Source: Pirellula sp. (lineage in GTDB: Bacteria > Planctomycetota > Planctomycetia > Pirellulales > PNKZ01). Taken from it: a DNA stretch of 64,000 bases. Below the pieces are notes generated by a model. The model was not told the origin of the DNA. It saw only the letters and a program-made list of their open reading frames with translations, and searched no databases. The translations under genes and the position numbers were made by a program. Where the stretch lies: contig PNKZ01000001.1 of assembly GCA_013822735.1 (NCBI GenBank), positions 868,001 through 932,000 on the forward strand, read 5' to 3'. Of this stretch, positions 8,739 through 18,079 are shown in pieces (position 1 is the first letter of the stretch; every line of letters begins with the position of its first letter).

Positions 8739-11700
8739 ATGTCGCTTCCTGATGAAGAACTGATCAGCGCTTTTCTCGACGACGAGTTGTCGCCTGAGGA
8801 ACGAGTGCGCGCCGAGCAGCTTCTCACGGAGCGGGCCGATTTGCGGCGATTGCTTGAGGAACTGCGCGGGCTGCGCGAAGGTTTGCAATCGTTGCCGACC
8901 TATACTCTTGGCGAGGAGTTTAGCTCCTTGGTAATGCGACGCGCCGAACGCGAAATGTTGCGCGGCGGCGACGCGGGTAAATCCCTCGATTCGTTGATTG
9001 CCGCCGCACCGTTAAAGCCTCGCGATCACGAACCGGCCGCCGTTGCAAGCGGGGCGCCAATGCCGCGGGTCGAACCTGTTCTTGCCGAGCGTTGGCGGCG
9101 TCCGGCCGTGTGGGCCTTGGCGGCGATGGCGGCCGCGCTGGTGCTGACGTTCGTCGAACGGGGCATGTTCGCCCCGCGCGACGGGAATGTGGCCATGAAG
9201 CCCGCCGAGCCGGCACCGGCCGCCCCGGAAGTTGCGGCGAAAAATTCCGGCAAACTGGGCGACGACCGGGAGACGTTCGGTAAAGAAGGTGCAGCCGGAG
9301 CCGGCGGTTTTCGGGCCAAGGAAGATGCCGGCGAGCTTGCGAAGACGATGGATGCGAAGCCGCAAAACATTGCCGGGCTAGATGCCTTGGCAGCTCCGAA
9401 GAAGGCGGGTGACGCCCCGGCGGCGCCCTCGAGCAACGACGTCGCGATTGGCGTCACGCGCAAAGACGGCCTCGGCGCGAACGGCAGACAATCGCTTGAA
9501 GCAGAAGGGCTGCGCGGAATCGCCAGCGGCGGGGCAGTTTTCGGGGGAACGATTCAGGGAGCTGCGGGGCAGGGGGTCGTCGGACAGGGGAACTTGGCCT
9601 ACGGCGACTTGGCCGGAATTGCCCAGAACGATTTTAATCGAGCGCTGACCATTGCTTCGCAGGTCCGCGCCATCGAGAACGAAACAGATACGCGGCGCTT
9701 GTCGGCCGTGCAACTGCAGCAACGTTTGGCACAGGTGGAAGTAGCCAACTACCGCAGCCGTCAAAACGTTGCCGGCGATGAACAGTCGCAGTTGTTTAGC
9801 AATGCCGCAGCGCCCGCGGCGGAAGGGCAAGCGCCGGCCGCGGCATCTCGCGCGCCGGCCGCAGACTTACCGCAACAGGCCGCAGCTCCCTCCGGCGTGG
9901 CAATTGCGAACGCAGGGCAGGTCGCGCAACGCGATCAACTCCAAGAAAAGAACGCGTTGGCGTTCAACGCCGGCGTGCTCGATCAAGCTGCCGTGGCTGC
10001 TCCGTCTCCGCTCGGCACGTCACTCGGACGCAACGTGCTGGTCGTCACCGTGGAAGGGACCGAGGAAGCGATCACTAAGGTGTTTGCTCCGGCGCTGCGC
10101 CGCGCGCAAGTCGCCGATTTGAACAACTCCTGGCAAACCGGCGACGGCTCGTTCGCGGCCGTGGATTCCTCGAATGCCGCCGCCGGCAACGCGTCGAACT
10201 ACTACAACGCCGTTCCGCCGAACGCCGCAAAAGAGCCCCTGCCGCTTGTTACCTCCAACGCCCTGTCGCCGCAAGACGCCGACCTTGCGCGAGCGTTGTC
10301 GCGACGCACGGCCGATAAGTCGGCGGACGACTCGGCAAAGCAAAGCGTCGCCCTCAAGCAGGATGTTGCCGCGAAGCAGAATGTCGAAGCGAAGACGGCC
10401 GGTGAAAAGCAGGCCGCGGTGAAGACGCCCAGATCGTCATCGAGCGAGGAGTATTTCTATGTGGTCGCGCCGGAGGGAAGTCTTGAAGCTGCGCTGAATT
10501 CGTTGCGTACCGACTTCGGATGCGTTCACAATCTCACCGTCGAACCCGGCCCGACGACACCGGTCGATGAAAGCCGTTGGTCGTCGTACAACCGCAGCGG
10601 CGTGACGACTCCGACGAATCCTCCGAAGCCGGACCCGATGTCGGTCGTTGCCGCGGCCAAACCCGCGGCCGTTCCGCCGCCCGCTGCTCCCGCGGCGGCC
10701 GCGACTACGCCCATTGCACCTCCCTCCTTAGCAGCCATGCCGAACGATTCGCGTTCGGAAACGGCTTCGAAGTCAAAAGTAGCGGCGAGCTCGACACCGG
10801 CGCCCACTACGGCTGCGGCCCCAGCCTCTCCGCCGAGTGCTCCGGCCGCGCAGGGTGCTCCTTCACCATCGACGGCGAACGTGACAACCGGTTCCACACT
10901 CGTCGTCGGCGGGATGCTCTCCAAATCCGGAGCGGGCACGTTGGTGCTCGGCAACACGGTGCAGGGCTCGCTCGGCGACAATGGATTCAGCGGACAGACG
11001 ACGATCACCGGCTCCCCCGGACTGAACAACACCCAGGGAGGCTATTCCCTGTCGGGTGCCGTCAACGGCCCGATCGTGGAGAATAAGGCGCAGTTGTCTT
11101 TTGGGACGGGAGCCGTCGCGACGCAACAAAGCGTTCCCATGAATCCCGCGCTACCGGCGATAACGCAACAGAGTTTGCCGGCTCCTGTATCGCAACAGTT
11201 TTTTGCGGGGACGCAGCAGATCGTGCCGATGAGCCGCGCCCAGCGACTTACGGCTGATCAAGTGGCGGTTCTAGAAAACGCCGCCATGTCGGCGCCCAAT
11301 TCGGCCTTGGGGCTACAAAGCGCGGCGCCGCAGCCGGGAACGGCGAGTCGGCAGGATACTTCGCGGATGGGGCGAGGGGTCGACGAGCCGAGCTCCTATT
11401 CGCAGCGGCCGAAATCGGCGGCAGATAGTATGAAACGCGAGGGGGAGCGGAGCGACGGAGCCGATCGCATGTTGACGAAGAACGCCGGCGAATCGAGTTC
11501 AGGCCTCGCGGCGACGAACGCCGGCAAGAGCGGCGAGCGCAGTTCACTCGCGCCGTCGAGCGGTGCCCCGGCTACGGCTGCACTGTCGACCACGGTTCCC
11601 TCTCCCGCCGCAATGACTCAGGCCGCGACGGGTACGCCCGCGGCTCGGCCGGCCGAACAGATGACGCAGCAGCAAGAACGGGCGGCCGGCGAAGCGACCC

Positions 11701-11870
11701 CGACGACGCAGCCGTTTGCCTGGTCGTTCGCGCAATCGAGTCCGTCGCTGCCTGCCGATTATCGAGAGGCGATCTTCGTGTTTCGCGTCGTATCGCCGGA
11801 AGCGGGAAAGCCGGTGATGAACGATTCGCAGACGAATGGCCTCGCAGCGCCGATACCCGTTACGAAGTAA
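8739..11870 (+). CDS. Giant membrane-anchored anti-sigma-like protein
   Basis: A 1043-residue protein that follows the ECF sigma factor. The N-terminus (LISAFLDDELSPEERVRAEQ) matches anti-sigma factors of the planctomycete/RskA type but lacks zinc-binding Cys residues. One transmembrane helix lies at about 122-139 (VWALAAMAAALVLTFVERG). The rest is periplasmic and mostly Ala/Pro/Ser low-complexity. Within it are a short globular stretch (YFYVVAPEGSLEAALNSL) and a Gly-rich piece with SKSGAGTLVLGNT, similar to autotransporter passenger repeats. I start at ATG 8739; an upstream in-frame TTG falls in a repeat. The role is inferred from position: sensing the envelope and sequestering the sigma factor. 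The function of the large outer part is unknown. Confidence 0.75.
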   Translation: MSLPDEELISAFLDDELSPEERVRAEQLLTERADLRRLLEELRGLREGLQSLPTYTLGEEFSSLVMRRAEREMLRGGDAGKSLDSLIAAAPLKPRDHEPAAVASGAPMPRVEPVLAERWRRPAVWALAAMAAALVLTFVERGMFAPRDGNVAMKPAEPAPAAPEVAAKNSGKLGDDRETFGKEGAAGAGGFRAKEDAGELAKTMDAKPQNIAGLDALAAPKKAGDAPAAPSSNDVAIGVTRKDGLGANGRQSLEAEGLRGIASGGAVFGGTIQGAAGQGVVGQGNLAYGDLAGIAQNDFNRALTIASQVRAIENETDTRRLSAVQLQQRLAQVEVANYRSRQNVAGDEQSQLFSNAAAPAAEGQAPAAASRAPAADLPQQAAAPSGVAIANAGQVAQRDQLQEKNALAFNAGVLDQAAVAAPSPLGTSLGRNVLVVTVEGTEEAITKVFAPALRRAQVADLNNSWQTGDGSFAAVDSSNAAAGNASNYYNAVPPNAAKEPLPLVTSNALSPQDADLARALSRRTADKSADDSAKQSVALKQDVAAKQNVEAKTAGEKQAAVKTPRSSSSEEYFYVVAPEGSLEAALNSLRTDFGCVHNLTVEPGPTTPVDESRWSSYNRSGVTTPTNPPKPDPMSVVAAAKPAAVPPPAAPAAAATTPIAPPSLAAMPNDSRSETASKSKVAASSTPAPTTAAAPASPPSAPAAQGAPSPSTANVTTGSTLVVGGMLSKSGAGTLVLGNTVQGSLGDNGFSGQTTITGSPGLNNTQGGYSLSGAVNGPIVENKAQLSFGTGAVATQQSVPMNPALPAITQQSLPAPVSQQFFAGTQQIVPMSRAQRLTADQVAVLENAAMSAPNSALGLQSAAPQPGTASRQDTSRMGRGVDEPSSYSQRPKSAADSMKREGERSDGADRMLTKNAGESSSGLAATNAGKSGERSSLAPSSGAPATAALSTTVPSPAAMTQAATGTPAARPAEQMTQQQERAAGEATPTTQPFAWSFAQSSPSLPADYREAIFVFRVVSPEAGKPVMNDSQTNGLAAPIPVTK

Positions 11871-11906
11871 CGGCGGACGCTGCTGCTCAAAGCTTCCGCC
11901 GCCGGC

Positions 11907-12473
11907 TTACGGCTTCTTGCGAAGGTTGGCCAGAATTTCGGCCGTCGAAAGTTTCTTTCCTTCCGCGGCGGGTGCGGCTTTCTTTTCCGGTGCCGGCGGA
12001 GCCGGGGCGGGTTCCGGCTCGGGAGCGGCGGCGGCGGGTTCCGCAACAGCGGGCTTCACTGCAGGGGCCGGAGCGGCGGCGGGTGCGGCACCTCCCGCTT
12101 TCGCAGCGGCCTGGGCCCGCAACATCTCGGCGACCGACGGCTTCTTCTCCCCCGTTGCAGCGGCGGCCGGTTTTGCAGCGGCGGGGGCAGCGGCAGGCTT
12201 GGCGGCAGCGGCGGCCGGCTTCGGCTTGGCGTGCTTCTCTTCTTCCGGCTTGGGCTCCGGCTTCGGCACGAGCTTCAAAAACTCGGGGTTGATGTCGAAC
12301 CAGCCGATATTGTTGTCGCCGCCGTCGAATCGCACGAGCGCCCGACCGCTCATGTTCACGGTCTTCACCTGGCCGGTCATGTTCTTAAAGCGTTGCAGCT
12401 CCGGACGGCTCACGTCGACCACGACGTACTTGTCCGTGAAATCGCGCTTCAGTTTTTCGATCTGATCAAACAT
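11907..12473 (-). CDS. Conserved protein with Ala/Pro-rich tail, unknown function
   Basis: A 188-residue protein. Residues 1-75 form a compact domain (FDQIEKLKRDFTDKYVVVDV, then a beta-rich part with GRALVRFDGGDNNIGWFD). The rest is a lysine/alanine/proline tail with two repeats of a short motif, KKPSVAEMLRAQAAA and KKLSTAEILANLRKK, which look like amphipathic helices at the middle and at the C-terminus. I start at ATG 12473, since the open frame upstream is arginine-rich non-coding sequence. It is convergent with the anti-sigma gene and lies 73 bp from the next minus-strand gene. No enzyme motif is seen. The KxSxAEx(L/I)L repeats suggest partner binding. Confidence 0.7.
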   Translation of the reverse strand: MFDQIEKLKRDFTDKYVVVDVSRPELQRFKNMTGQVKTVNMSGRALVRFDGGDNNIGWFDINPEFLKLVPKPEPKPEEEKHAKPKPAAAAAKPAAAPAAAKPAAAATGEKKPSVAEMLRAQAAAKAGGAAPAAAPAPAVKPAVAEPAAAAPEPEPAPAPPAPEKKAAPAAEGKKLSTAEILANLRKKP

Positions 12474-12546
12474 GGCGACCGTGCGGCTTTCGGAGTAGGT
12501 GGACCAGCGGGAGAAGTCGATATTTTGTCGCCGGCGGCCTGCAAAA

Positions 12547-13074
12547 TCAAGGACGTTCGATTCCGTTGAAAACCGCGTACTTCCAGCCCAGCGTGGCGGG
12601 CGGATTCGGAAAGTCGGCCGTCGGGCAAATCTGCGGCGCGCCAGCGGGCTCGCGGATTGCGTCGAGCGTTGCCGGAGAATCGGCGACCAAACGAGGCCTG
12701 CCGCCGCGAAAACTCTCGACAATCGCGTAGGCGCTTCCCAGGTGCTTCGGTCGTGCCTGAAACCGTACGGCCACGTCGAACCGGATGCTCCGTCGATCCG
12801 CGGCCGCTTCGACTGCCGCCGACCAGTGCGACTTGCCGGCCATGCCGATGAGAAACACGATCGGGCCGGTCGGCCGTTGTTCGACGTGCAACTGCTGAAA
12901 CGGCGGGCTCGGCGGCCAAGCTTCGTCGGCGCGACCTTCGAGCGATGTGAAGGCGGTCGCCCAGTCGCTTGTAGCGTCATCGCGCACTTCGACGCGGTGC
13001 GCAATTCGATCGCTGTCGCGAAAGAACACGATGCGGACGCCGTCGGCCTCGAGTGTGGTTTCCGATGTCGGCAA
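12547..13074 (-). CDS. Conserved hypothetical protein
   Basis: A 175-residue soluble protein with no signal peptide or membrane segment. It is rich in beta-strand-like stretches (GVRIVFFRDSDRIAHRVEVR, GPIVFLIGMAGKSHWSAAVE, IRFDVAVRFQARPKHLGSAY) and ends with ATLGWKYAVFNGIERP. I do not recognise a family. The start codon is 3 bp after the prfB stop, so it is probably translated from the prfB transcript. A link to translation is only an inference from position. Confidence 0.7.
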   Translation of the reverse strand: MPTSETTLEADGVRIVFFRDSDRIAHRVEVRDDATSDWATAFTSLEGRADEAWPPSPPFQQLHVEQRPTGPIVFLIGMAGKSHWSAAVEAAADRRSIRFDVAVRFQARPKHLGSAYAIVESFRGGRPRLVADSPATLDAIREPAGAPQICPTADFPNPPATLGWKYAVFNGIERP

Positions 13075-13077
13075 CGT

Positions 13078-14188
13078 TTAGCCCTGCACCACTTCTTGGC
13101 CCGCTCGCCAGCGCAAAACGGCATCGAGGAAGTTTTGAATGTCGCCGTCCATCACGCTCTGGAAGTGCGTTTCGCCGTAGCCGGTGCGCTGGTCTTTGAT
13201 GCGCTGATCGGGGTGTTGGAAGTAGTTGCGAATCTGTGAACCGAAGCCGGTCTTCGCCTGCGACTGATACTTCGCGTTGATCTCCGCTTCGCGCCGTTCT
13301 TCTTCAAGCCGCATGAGCCGGGCCCGCAGCATCTTCATGGCGAACGCCAGGTTCTTGTGCTGGCTCCGCTCGTTCTGGCATTGCACGACGATGCCGCTGG
13401 GGGCGTGCGTAATGCGAATGGCGCTGGCCGTTTTATTGACGTGTTGTCCGCCGGCGCCGCTGGAGCAGAACTTGTCGATGCGGATGTCGTCGTCTTTGAT
13501 TTCCACTTCGAAATCGTCGTTCACTTCCGGCGACACGTCGACGGCGGCGAAGCTCGTCATTCGTTTGCCTTCCGAGTTGAACGGGCTGATGCGCACCAAG
13601 CGGTGCATGCCGCTCTCGCCGCGCAAGTAGCCGTAGGCCATCGGGCCGCGAATGGCGATGGTCGCCGTCGAGATGCCGGCTTGTTCGTTGTCCTGGCGAT
13701 CGAGAATCTCGACGTCGTACTCGTGCTTCTTCGCCCATTGGATATACATCCGCAGGAGCATTTCGGCCCAATCGTTGGCGTCGACGCCGCCGTCGCGGGC
13801 ATTGATCGTCATGATGGCGTTGCGCGAGTCAAACGGCCCGTTCAGCAGTCCCTTGAGTTCAAGGTCGGCCAGAACCTGCTCCAGGCGATCCAGTTCGGCG
13901 GGGACTTCGGCCGCGAACTCCGGATCTTCTTTGGCCATCTCCAGCATTGCGTCGAGGTCGGCCAACGAGGCGTCGAGATCTTTGATCGGCTTCACCAGCG
14001 CGGTGAGCCCCTTCAGTTCACCGACCACGGCCTGCGCCTTTTCTTGGACGTTCCAAAAATCAGGCTCGGCCATCTGTGCTTCGATGGCGCTTACCCGTCT
14101 CACCTTGGCATCATAGTCAAAGAGAGTCTCGGAGCTGGGTGACCCGGCTGCGAATGGCGTCGGCACGATCGGCGAGCGTGTTGTCCAT
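13078..14188 (-). CDS. prfB: Peptide chain release factor 2, with programmed +1 frameshift
   Basis: RF2 ends translation at UGA and UAA. Residue blocks are clear: AEPDFWN near the N-terminus, the SPF anticodon-like tripeptide in VRISPFNSEGKR, and the catalytic GGQ in SSGAGGQHVNKTASAI. The gene is split. From ATG 14188, 23 codons end in CTT (14122-14120) followed by an in-frame TGA (14119-14117). Reading GAC (14118-14116) after a +1 slip at CTT-TGA-C continues the protein as SLDYDAKVRRVS. The product is 369 residues. This is the classic autoregulatory site: low RF2 slows termination and allows the shift. I see no AGGGGG stimulator just upstream (the sequence there is CTCCGAGACTCT). Confidence 0.93.
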
Positions 14189-14536
14189 GACGAGAGAGTT
14201 GCTGGTAGCTGGTAGCTAATCGGAACAAAAGCTGTTTGGCCGCCGCGGCCGCGCGGCGACAAACGTTTCACAACTTATCGAATGCCGGCACTGCCACGAC
14301 CCAGTGCAAGTTTCCGGCGACAAAACGTAGCGGTCGCGGCAAGTTGCGAGCTTCGGGGAATTGTATCGCGTCAAGTCTCTTCGGGCGAGGGCTTAGACCT
14401 TGCTCAAGTTCCCTCGTCGGTACAACCGATACTTTCGAGAGTACCATTTGTCGGTCGCTTGCGCGTGCCTATGGGGGGCGCGTCTTCTCGATCGGCGTAC
14501 GACCGGCGTCCTGGCGACGTCGGAGGAGTTCGCTCG
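14189..14536. other. Divergent intergenic region between prfB and a membrane-protein gene
   Basis: 348 bp without a convincing gene. It should hold the divergent promoters of prfB and the downstream plus-strand gene. The plus-strand frame is open from 14282, but the residues before ATG 14537 are Ser/Arg-rich and precede the first membrane helix without resembling a protein domain. Confidence 0.4.
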
Positions 14537-17500
14537 ATGCACGCCTTCTTCTCATCGCTTGCCGCCGCAGCCCATGGTGGTCGCCAGCCGCGACATGTCG
14601 CGTTGGCGGTCGTTCTCGGCTTTATGGCGGGGGCGGTTTGCGATTGGAACCTCACTTTCGCGAGCTTGCTGCTATTGGCAGTGTGGCTTAATTGCCGACT
14701 CTGGATGCTCCCCGTCGCGGCGGCTTGCGGCTACACGCTGGCTTCGATCGGCGCGCCGCTGACGTATGCCGTCGGCGTCTTCTGCCTCGACAAGCTCGAA
14801 CTCGGCGCAATCATCGCCGGGCCCGGCACCGGTCCGTTTCTCGCACTTTTCGCACTGGACGATTATCGTACGTTCGGCGCCTTGGTTACTTCGCTACTCA
14901 TCGCACTTCCCGCCGCGCATGCGGTCGTGCGGGTGGCAAGTCATCGCACCAACGAATCCGGTAAGTCGACCGGAGCCGCGACCGATCCGCTGTTGCGCTC
15001 CTTTGGTTTCCCGGCAGTTTGCTGCGGCGCCGTGCTCACGGCGACGCTCATCCACACGGTCGGCGAACGCCGCGCCGCCGAGGCCTTGCTCCAGCGCGCT
15101 TCGCTCGCGCTCGACGTGAAACTCACGGCCGACTCGGTCGACTACGGTCTCTGGACCGGCCGGCTGGAAATTAACAATCTCCGCATTGCCAAGATTGACG
15201 AGCCGGAAAAGACGGCTCTCCTGATCGAACAAGTTTCCGCGCAGGCCGATCCGGCGCTGTTCCTCCGCGGCCGTTTGGCGTGCTCGGAGCTCACGCTCGC
15301 AGGCCTGTTCTGCGATGCTTCGTCCCGTCCCCAGTCGCGTCCCGGCGTCTTTACGGCAGGCCCCACGCTGTTGAAGGAAGACGTGCCGCAAACGTCGCAC
15401 AACGAAGAACCGTCACGCGGCGTCGACCTGCGCGACATCGTGCGAACGTGGGATGCCGCCGGCGAACGTCATGCCGTGCTGCAGCAATTGGTGACGACCG
15501 TCGAACGGCTGAGCGATCTGGAAGCTCCGGCCGGCGGCGTTCTCCAGAAGTTCACCGAACGCGGCTTCGCGCCGCGAATGTCCTCGCTCGTGCCGGCCGC
15601 TCCGTTGGTGCAGGTGAAACGGCTGCGTATCGAACGATTGCCCGCCGCTTGGCGGTTGAGTCCCGACACGCGTTTAGAATTGACGCACCTCAGCAGTGCG
15701 CCCGCCCAAGCAGAGCACTTCGCGCAGCTGAGCTGCCGTGACGCCGCCCACAAGCTGAACCTTGCGATGACGTTCCACCTTGCGGACGCCGATCGTCGGC
15801 ACGCCGTGGAGATTTCTTTGGAAGACCTCGCGGCCGACGAGGTGTTGAACGTCGCCGCGATTCGCAATTCGCTCGATCTGGGCGCGGCGCGTTTTGCATC
15901 GATCACCGGCCGCGGCACCGCGACGCGCGAAGGCCTGGAATTGAATCTGTGCGCCGCCGCGAAGAACGTCGGCGTTCCCGCCACCGCCGGCCCGATGGCC
16001 GGACTCGATGCCGCCCTGTGGCGCCAGAGCTTGGCGTACCTCGGCGAGTACCGCATCGACGTCAAGGCGGCCGGCCGTTGGAACCAGGTGAAGCTGCAAT
16101 GCGTCCCGGCCTCGGCCGTGGAACAACTGAAGCACCAACTTCGTGCCGCCGGGGCCCATGACCTGGTCAAGGCCGTCGAAGCGCAACGTTCGTTCGCTCC
16201 GGGCTCCATCGCCGCTCGCCCGGCCGCGCCGTCCTTGTCGGCTTATCCGACGACGCAAACTCCTGCGCCCGCTTGGCCGCTTGCTCCGGCCGCATTGCCG
16301 AAGCCTGCCGTGCCGACAGTGCCTCCCGTCGCGGTGGCCGCGACGCCGATCGCCGCAACGACGACGGCTCCGGTTGCGCCGGCCGTAACGGCGCCGCCGG
16401 CCGTCGCCACGGCATCTCCTTACGCAATTCCGGCCCCGACGTACAACGGTCCTCTGACCGTAAAGCCGGCGGCGATGGAAAACGTCGCGCTGAATTCGGA
16501 CGGGATTGCCGCCGCACCGTCGACTCCGGCGGTTCCGGTGACGACGCCGAAGCTCGCCGCGGCAGCCGGCGTGCCGGCCCCGTCGACGACTGCTACGGCA
16601 AGCACCACGACTGCTGCGACTACGACGGCCGCTCCTGCCGTGGCGGCGAACGCTCCGGCAGCCCTCGCGACCTTGCCCGTCGCGCCGAAGGAAGCCGCTG
16701 CTGCAACCGACGCCGCTACGAAAGCGTCGCCGACGAAAGAATCGACGGCAGCCGCTGCCGCGTCTAAAGAAGCTCCGGTCCCAGCGGCCGCGACGCCGGT
16801 CGTTCCGCAACCGCAAGTCGCGGCGACGACGCGCGGTGCGCGGCCGGCGATCGGTGTCGCCAGTGATGCCGATCTCGGCGACACTGGTCTTGTCAAAACC
16901 GGCACTGCTTCGAAGGCGCCGCAAGCGTTTGATCCGGCGCCGAACACTTCCGGCGATCGTTATGCAGTCGCTCGTCCCACGCTCGACGCCGCGACGAAGT
17001 CTGCCTCGGAGAAAAGCCTCGCCGCTCCCTCGACGCCGTCGAAATCGGTTCAGACCGTCGCCTTGCGTCAGCCGTTGAGCGTGCTCGATCCGAGCGCCGC
17101 TCCCGGCCCCGTCAATCTCTCGGTCGGCTACACGGAGGAACGGAGTTTCACTCCCCGTGCCGGCGATGTGCCGAGCACGCAGGCGACTCCGTACGTCGTC
17201 GATCGTTCGGAAGCAGGCTTGCGTCGCGAACCGGTCGATGGTCGCGGCAGCGCTGCAGGACCGCAACGGTCGTCGCCGCAGCCGCTCGCGCAGCAGTCTA
17301 ATACGGAACGCCGCGCGGTACGCGAACTTCCGCGGCAAGCGGTCGAGGCTTTGACCGACGGACCGACTGCCGTCGCCGAGCCGCGAGCCAAGTTGACGGA
17401 AGACGAAACGGAATCCAAATCGCCGCGCAGCCTCGACGGTACGACCCTCGCTCGGGCCCCGGACGGCGAAGAAAAATCGTCCGGCGGTCACCAGTTCCAC

Positions 17501-17986
17501 TCGTTGCCCGAACGACACGGCAATGCGGCGGGATTGGCGAACGAGCGTCGTGCCCCCGACGGCACCGTGATCAAATCGAAGGGCCTTCTCGGCGGCCTTT
17601 CCCTGTTCGGCGCCAAGCCGAAGCCGGAACCGATGGGGGAATCGATCGAACTCACCCCGCCGCCCCGAGCGGAGATGCAAGTCGAACAAGCTCCCAAGGC
17701 TCCGTCGGGCCCGAAGAAGATGTTCAATAAGGTGAAATCGTTCTTCTCGTTCGGCGGCGAACCGCCTGCCGAGCTTCCGGAGCCGACCGGAGCCCCGGCT
17801 TCGATCGACGAACGCAACGGCCCGCCGGGCATGTCGCAACGCGACGAAGTCGTACGGCCGTCGAGCTATGCGGATGATCCCGCGGCGCGAGGCGAACCCG
17901 TGCGTCGCGCTGTTCCGGAACCGACCGGGGAGCCTGCCGCGCGAATGTCGGCCAACGAGTCGTTTTACGGCCGTATGGTGCGCTAG
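14537..17986 (+). CDS. Membrane protein with DUF2062/AsmA-like N-terminus and long Ala/Thr/Pro-rich tail
   Basis: An 1149-residue protein. Hydrophobic helices at about residues 20-140 (HVALAVVLGFMAGAVCDWN, then LTFASLLLLAVWLNCRLWML, VGVFCLDKLELGAIIAGPG) and a further helix near 155-180 resemble DUF2062/TIGR03546-type membrane domains. A periplasmic beta-rich part follows (LALDVKLTADSVDYGLWTGR, then LEINNLRIAKI), similar in style to AsmA/DUF748 proteins that act in envelope lipid traffic. From about residue 560 the chain is low-complexity Ala/Thr/Pro/Val, then charged. The family assignment is by resemblance only. The start is at ATG 14537, just before the first helix. mnmA follows 93 bp downstream. 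Confidence 0.65.
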   Translation: MHAFFSSLAAAAHGGRQPRHVALAVVLGFMAGAVCDWNLTFASLLLLAVWLNCRLWMLPVAAACGYTLASIGAPLTYAVGVFCLDKLELGAIIAGPGTGPFLALFALDDYRTFGALVTSLLIALPAAHAVVRVASHRTNESGKSTGAATDPLLRSFGFPAVCCGAVLTATLIHTVGERRAAEALLQRASLALDVKLTADSVDYGLWTGRLEINNLRIAKIDEPEKTALLIEQVSAQADPALFLRGRLACSELTLAGLFCDASSRPQSRPGVFTAGPTLLKEDVPQTSHNEEPSRGVDLRDIVRTWDAAGERHAVLQQLVTTVERLSDLEAPAGGVLQKFTERGFAPRMSSLVPAAPLVQVKRLRIERLPAAWRLSPDTRLELTHLSSAPAQAEHFAQLSCRDAAHKLNLAMTFHLADADRRHAVEISLEDLAADEVLNVAAIRNSLDLGAARFASITGRGTATREGLELNLCAAAKNVGVPATAGPMAGLDAALWRQSLAYLGEYRIDVKAAGRWNQVKLQCVPASAVEQLKHQLRAAGAHDLVKAVEAQRSFAPGSIAARPAAPSLSAYPTTQTPAPAWPLAPAALPKPAVPTVPPVAVAATPIAATTTAPVAPAVTAPPAVATASPYAIPAPTYNGPLTVKPAAMENVALNSDGIAAAPSTPAVPVTTPKLAAAAGVPAPSTTATASTTTAATTTAAPAVAANAPAALATLPVAPKEAAAATDAATKASPTKESTAAAAASKEAPVPAAATPVVPQPQVAATTRGARPAIGVASDADLGDTGLVKTGTASKAPQAFDPAPNTSGDRYAVARPTLDAATKSASEKSLAAPSTPSKSVQTVALRQPLSVLDPSAAPGPVNLSVGYTEERSFTPRAGDVPSTQATPYVVDRSEAGLRREPVDGRGSAAGPQRSSPQPLAQQSNTERRAVRELPRQAVEALTDGPTAVAEPRAKLTEDETESKSPRSLDGTTLARAPDGEEKSSGGHQFHSLPERHGNAAGLANERRAPDGTVIKSKGLLGGLSLFGAKPKPEPMGESIELTPPPRAEMQVEQAPKAPSGPKKMFNKVKSFFSFGGEPPAELPEPTGAPASIDERNGPPGMSQRDEVVRPSSYADDPAARGEPVRRAVPEPTGEPAARMSANESFYGRMVR

Positions 17987-18079
17987 ACGTCGGTGATCGA
18001 GCCGTGGCGGCCGCTTGTCGGTTTTTTCCCGCACGACTACACTGCGCTGAGAGCTTTTTTCAGCGCGGGGTGACCGGTT

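Noticed and set aside
15674-18034. 786-codon minus-strand open frame
   Set aside because: It is extremely Arg-rich, the typical shadow of a GC-rich gene on the opposite strand; the plus-strand membrane protein is the real gene.
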